Part shown: positions 62,470-64,000 of the stretch, piece after piece
Numbering within the stretch: position 1 is the stretch's first letter
Layout of the letters: every line of letters begins with the position of its first letter
Assembly: GCF_014836665.1 (NCBI RefSeq)
Contig: NZ_JACSQJ010000007.1
Coordinates: forward strand, 1 to 64,000
Direction: 5' to 3'
Source: Luteimonas colneyensis
Lineage (GTDB): Bacteria; Pseudomonadota; Gammaproteobacteria; Xanthomonadales; Xanthomonadaceae
Length of the DNA stretch: 64,000 bases
The notes under the pieces: model-generated
The model's input: only the letters and a program-made list of their open reading frames with translations
Told to the model about the DNA's origin: nothing
Database searches by the model: none
Made by a program: the position numbers and the translations under genes

Positions 62470-63582
62470 TCAGGCGCCGTCCCGCCCCGGGGCGTAGCGC
62501 CATACCGCCAGCGCGCCATACAGCAGTGTCAAAAAAGCGAGGTTGCACAGCTCGGGAAGCGCCTCGGCGAAGCTTGCGCCCATCTGGTTGAACTTCACCA
62601 TCAGGTTGATGCCGGGCGTGGAGGGAACCAGCTTCGCCAGCCACGCCAGGGGCTGTGGCATCGCCACGGCCGGCCATGACAGCCCGGACAGGAAGAAGAG
62701 TGGCAGCGCGGTGACGAGCATCAGCTGGAAGGGCCGTTCGCGGGTGCGGAAGAAACTGCCCGCGAACAGCGCGAACGCCACCACCGCGGCCACGTACAGC
62801 GCTCCGCCCACCAGGGTACCGGGCGGATTGCCCCCACGCGGATAGTCCTGGAGCCACATCACCAGACCGTTGTAGTACAGCATGCTGCACACGCCGATCA
62901 GCGCGAACGCGGCGGCGATGCCGAGCAGGCCGCTGCGCGAGAACGCCAGCCGACCCAGGCGTTCGCGACGCGTGCCGGCCATGACCAGCATGCCGATCAG
63001 CAGTGTCTGCTGCACGATCAGCTGTGCCACGCCCGGCACCACGGCGCTGCCGTAACCCTCGCGGGTGTTGAACAGCGGCCGCGCCACCACCTGCAGCGGC
63101 GCCGCGCCGGGTGCGCCGGCGAAACTTGCCTGCACCACGGCGGCCTCGCGCGCGAACGCGGCGGCGGCCTCGCCCAGGCCCTCCAGCACCACGCCGCCGC
63201 GACCGAGGAACGCACCACTGCCGTACAGCGCGAGCTCGCCCTGCCCGCCGCGCAGGATCGCGCGTTCGAACCCGGCGGGCACCACCAGCAGGCCCTGCGC
63301 CTCACCGCGGGCGATCCTGGGCCGGGCCTCCCCCAGCGAGGTCGCGTCGCCGACGATCCTCACCGCGCGCACCGCGCCCGCCTTGCGCACCAGGGCGCGG
63401 CTCATGGCGCTATGGTCGAGGTCGACCACCAGCACCGGATACTGCGAAGCCACCTGGTGCCGGTAGGCGACCGGGTAGAAGAACGAGTACAGCACCACGG
63501 CGCCGATCAGCGTCACCACCGCGTAGCGGTCCGAGAACACGGCGCGCAGGGTCTCCAGGAAGGCGGCCCTGACCTGGTTCAT
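62470..63582 (-). CDS. ABC-2-type transporter permease (YhhJ-like)
   Basis: Permease of 370 residues with one N-terminal helix (YAVVTLIGAVVLYSFFYPV), a large extracytoplasmic domain (about 45-200) and five C-terminal helices, including LFFLSGLSWPAVAMPQPL, as in the ABC-2/YhhJ family. The start overlaps the stop of the second permease gene (ATGA). Partner ATPase and HlyD-type genes would be expected beyond the window end. Confidence 0.88.
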   Translation of the reverse strand: MNQVRAAFLETLRAVFSDRYAVVTLIGAVVLYSFFYPVAYRHQVASQYPVLVVDLDHSAMSRALVRKAGAVRAVRIVGDATSLGEARPRIARGEAQGLLVVPAGFERAILRGGQGELALYGSGAFLGRGGVVLEGLGEAAAAFAREAAVVQASFAGAPGAAPLQVVARPLFNTREGYGSAVVPGVAQLIVQQTLLIGMLVMAGTRRERLGRLAFSRSGLLGIAAAFALIGVCSMLYYNGLVMWLQDYPRGGNPPGTLVGGALYVAAVVAFALFAGSFFRTRERPFQLMLVTALPLFFLSGLSWPAVAMPQPLAWLAKLVPSTPGINLMVKFNQMGASFAEALPELCNLAFLTLLYGALAVWRYAPGRDGA

Positions 63583-64000
63583 CGCTGCCCCCAGGAGGCC
63601 GGATCGCGCGCGCCACGCGCATACAGGCGCAGGCCCGCGCCGCCGGCCACCAGCACGAACAGCAGCAACGTCCCCAGCAACGACAGCGAGGCCGTCCATG
63701 CCGCATCCAGGTCGAGCTGCTGAGCCTGCAGCTTGAGGTAGGCGGTGAAGGGAAGCAGCTGGCTCCAGGCCTGTGCGAACAGCGGCGCTCCCTGCACCGG
63801 GAACGTCGCGCCCGAGAACGCCAGCGACGTGCCCGCGTACAGTCCGGTCAGCGACAGCGACGTGCCCATGTTGCGGGTGGCCCCGACCAGCAGCAGCGCG
63901 ATGCCGCCGTAGGCCAGGTACATCGCCGCCTGCGCGGCGACCAGCAGCACCGCGCTGCCGGCCACACCGCCGCGGATCGCGGCCAGCCAGACCAGCGACA
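63579..64000 (-). CDS. ABC-2-type transporter permease, partial
   Basis: C-terminal 140 residues of a second ABC-2 permease; the 5' end lies beyond base 64000. Visible are four hydrophobic segments, with the family region FSGATFPVQGAPLFAQAWSQ and LLPFTAYLKLQAQQLDL. It overlaps the downstream permease by four bases, so the two probably form a heterodimeric exporter. Confidence 0.8.
   Translation of the reverse strand, partial: SLVWLAAIRGGVAGSAVLLVAAQAAMYLAYGGIALLLVGATRNMGTSLSLTGLYAGTSLAFSGATFPVQGAPLFAQAWSQLLPFTAYLKLQAQQLDLDAAWTASLSLLGTLLLFVLVAGGAGLRLYARGARDPASWGQR

Overview
This is a high-GC chromosomal window whose gene content points to a Xanthomonadaceae-type gammaproteobacterium close to Lysobacter, Luteimonas or Stenotrophomonas. 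The pointers are an Xcs-ordered type II secretion operon, a creBC/creD set with a Cre-tag, a M2 (ACE-like) dipeptidase lipoprotein, a BigR-type ArsR regulator, and GTAG-headed REP palindromes. This placement is inferred from protein resemblance only. I saw no tRNA, rRNA, CRISPR array, integrase or insertion sequence.

Layout. 0.3-11.4 kb: twelve overlapping genes, gspC to gspN, encode a complete type II secretion machine (secretin, ATPase, platform, pseudopilins, assembly proteins). 11.5-14.4 kb: an OprP/OprO-type porin, a GT4 glycosyltransferase and a PAP2 phosphatase. 14.4-18.0 kb: creB-creC-creD on the minus strand, with a TTCAC-N6-TTCAC box in front of creD. 18.0-24.9 kb: housekeeping and repair genes (rlmJ, a GNAT, mfd, a small barrel protein, an AlkA-type glycosylase, a DUF423 protein). 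25.0-28.2 kb: an SRPBCC membrane-anchored protein and a NarL-type two-component pair. 28.3-30.8 kb: a GNAT gene joined to minCDE. 30.9-35.0 kb: two REP pairs flank an HExxH protein, the M2 dipeptidase and a Bcr/CflA-type exporter. 35.0-38.2 kb: a tandem glycine riboswitch in front of gcvP. 38.2-42.7 kb: a large-subunit catalase, then egtB-egtD for ergothioneine. 42.7-44.5 kb: a ferritin-like protein, an unknown protein and an ArsC.

44.6-48.9 kb is a copper/nitrite locus. An OprC/NosA-type copper receptor and a His-rich DUF2946 protein diverge from nirK, which encodes a copper nitrite reductase with an extra N-terminal cupredoxin domain. Two FNR/DNR-like palindromes lie between them. 48.9-52.9 kb holds small genes, a thioredoxin, a MATE exporter and a DODA-type dioxygenase. 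52.9-57.5 kb is a ferric-siderophore uptake module (TonB receptor, DUF3649, PepSY, DUF3325) with a Fur-box-like palindrome upstream. At 57.7-58.2 kb is a relic in which the front of an SrpA-like catalase is joined to the back of a cytochrome b561.

58.2-61.0 kb is a sulfide/persulfide module: a BigR-like ArsR with both sensor cysteines and a DUF442 phosphatase-like protein on one side, and an ETHE1/Blh-like metallo-hydrolase with two YeeE/YedE half-transporters on the other, around a shared operator. 61.1-64.0 kb has a small lipoprotein, a YkuD L,D-transpeptidase that appears to start at ATC, a 3' remnant of an M3 oligopeptidase gene, and two ABC-2-type permease genes, the second cut by the window end.

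No wholly new multi-gene system is evident. The points most worth a second look are the Cre-tag, the three-cupredoxin NirK with its copper-import neighbours, the split Blh/BigR module, the ATC start, and the two gene relics.
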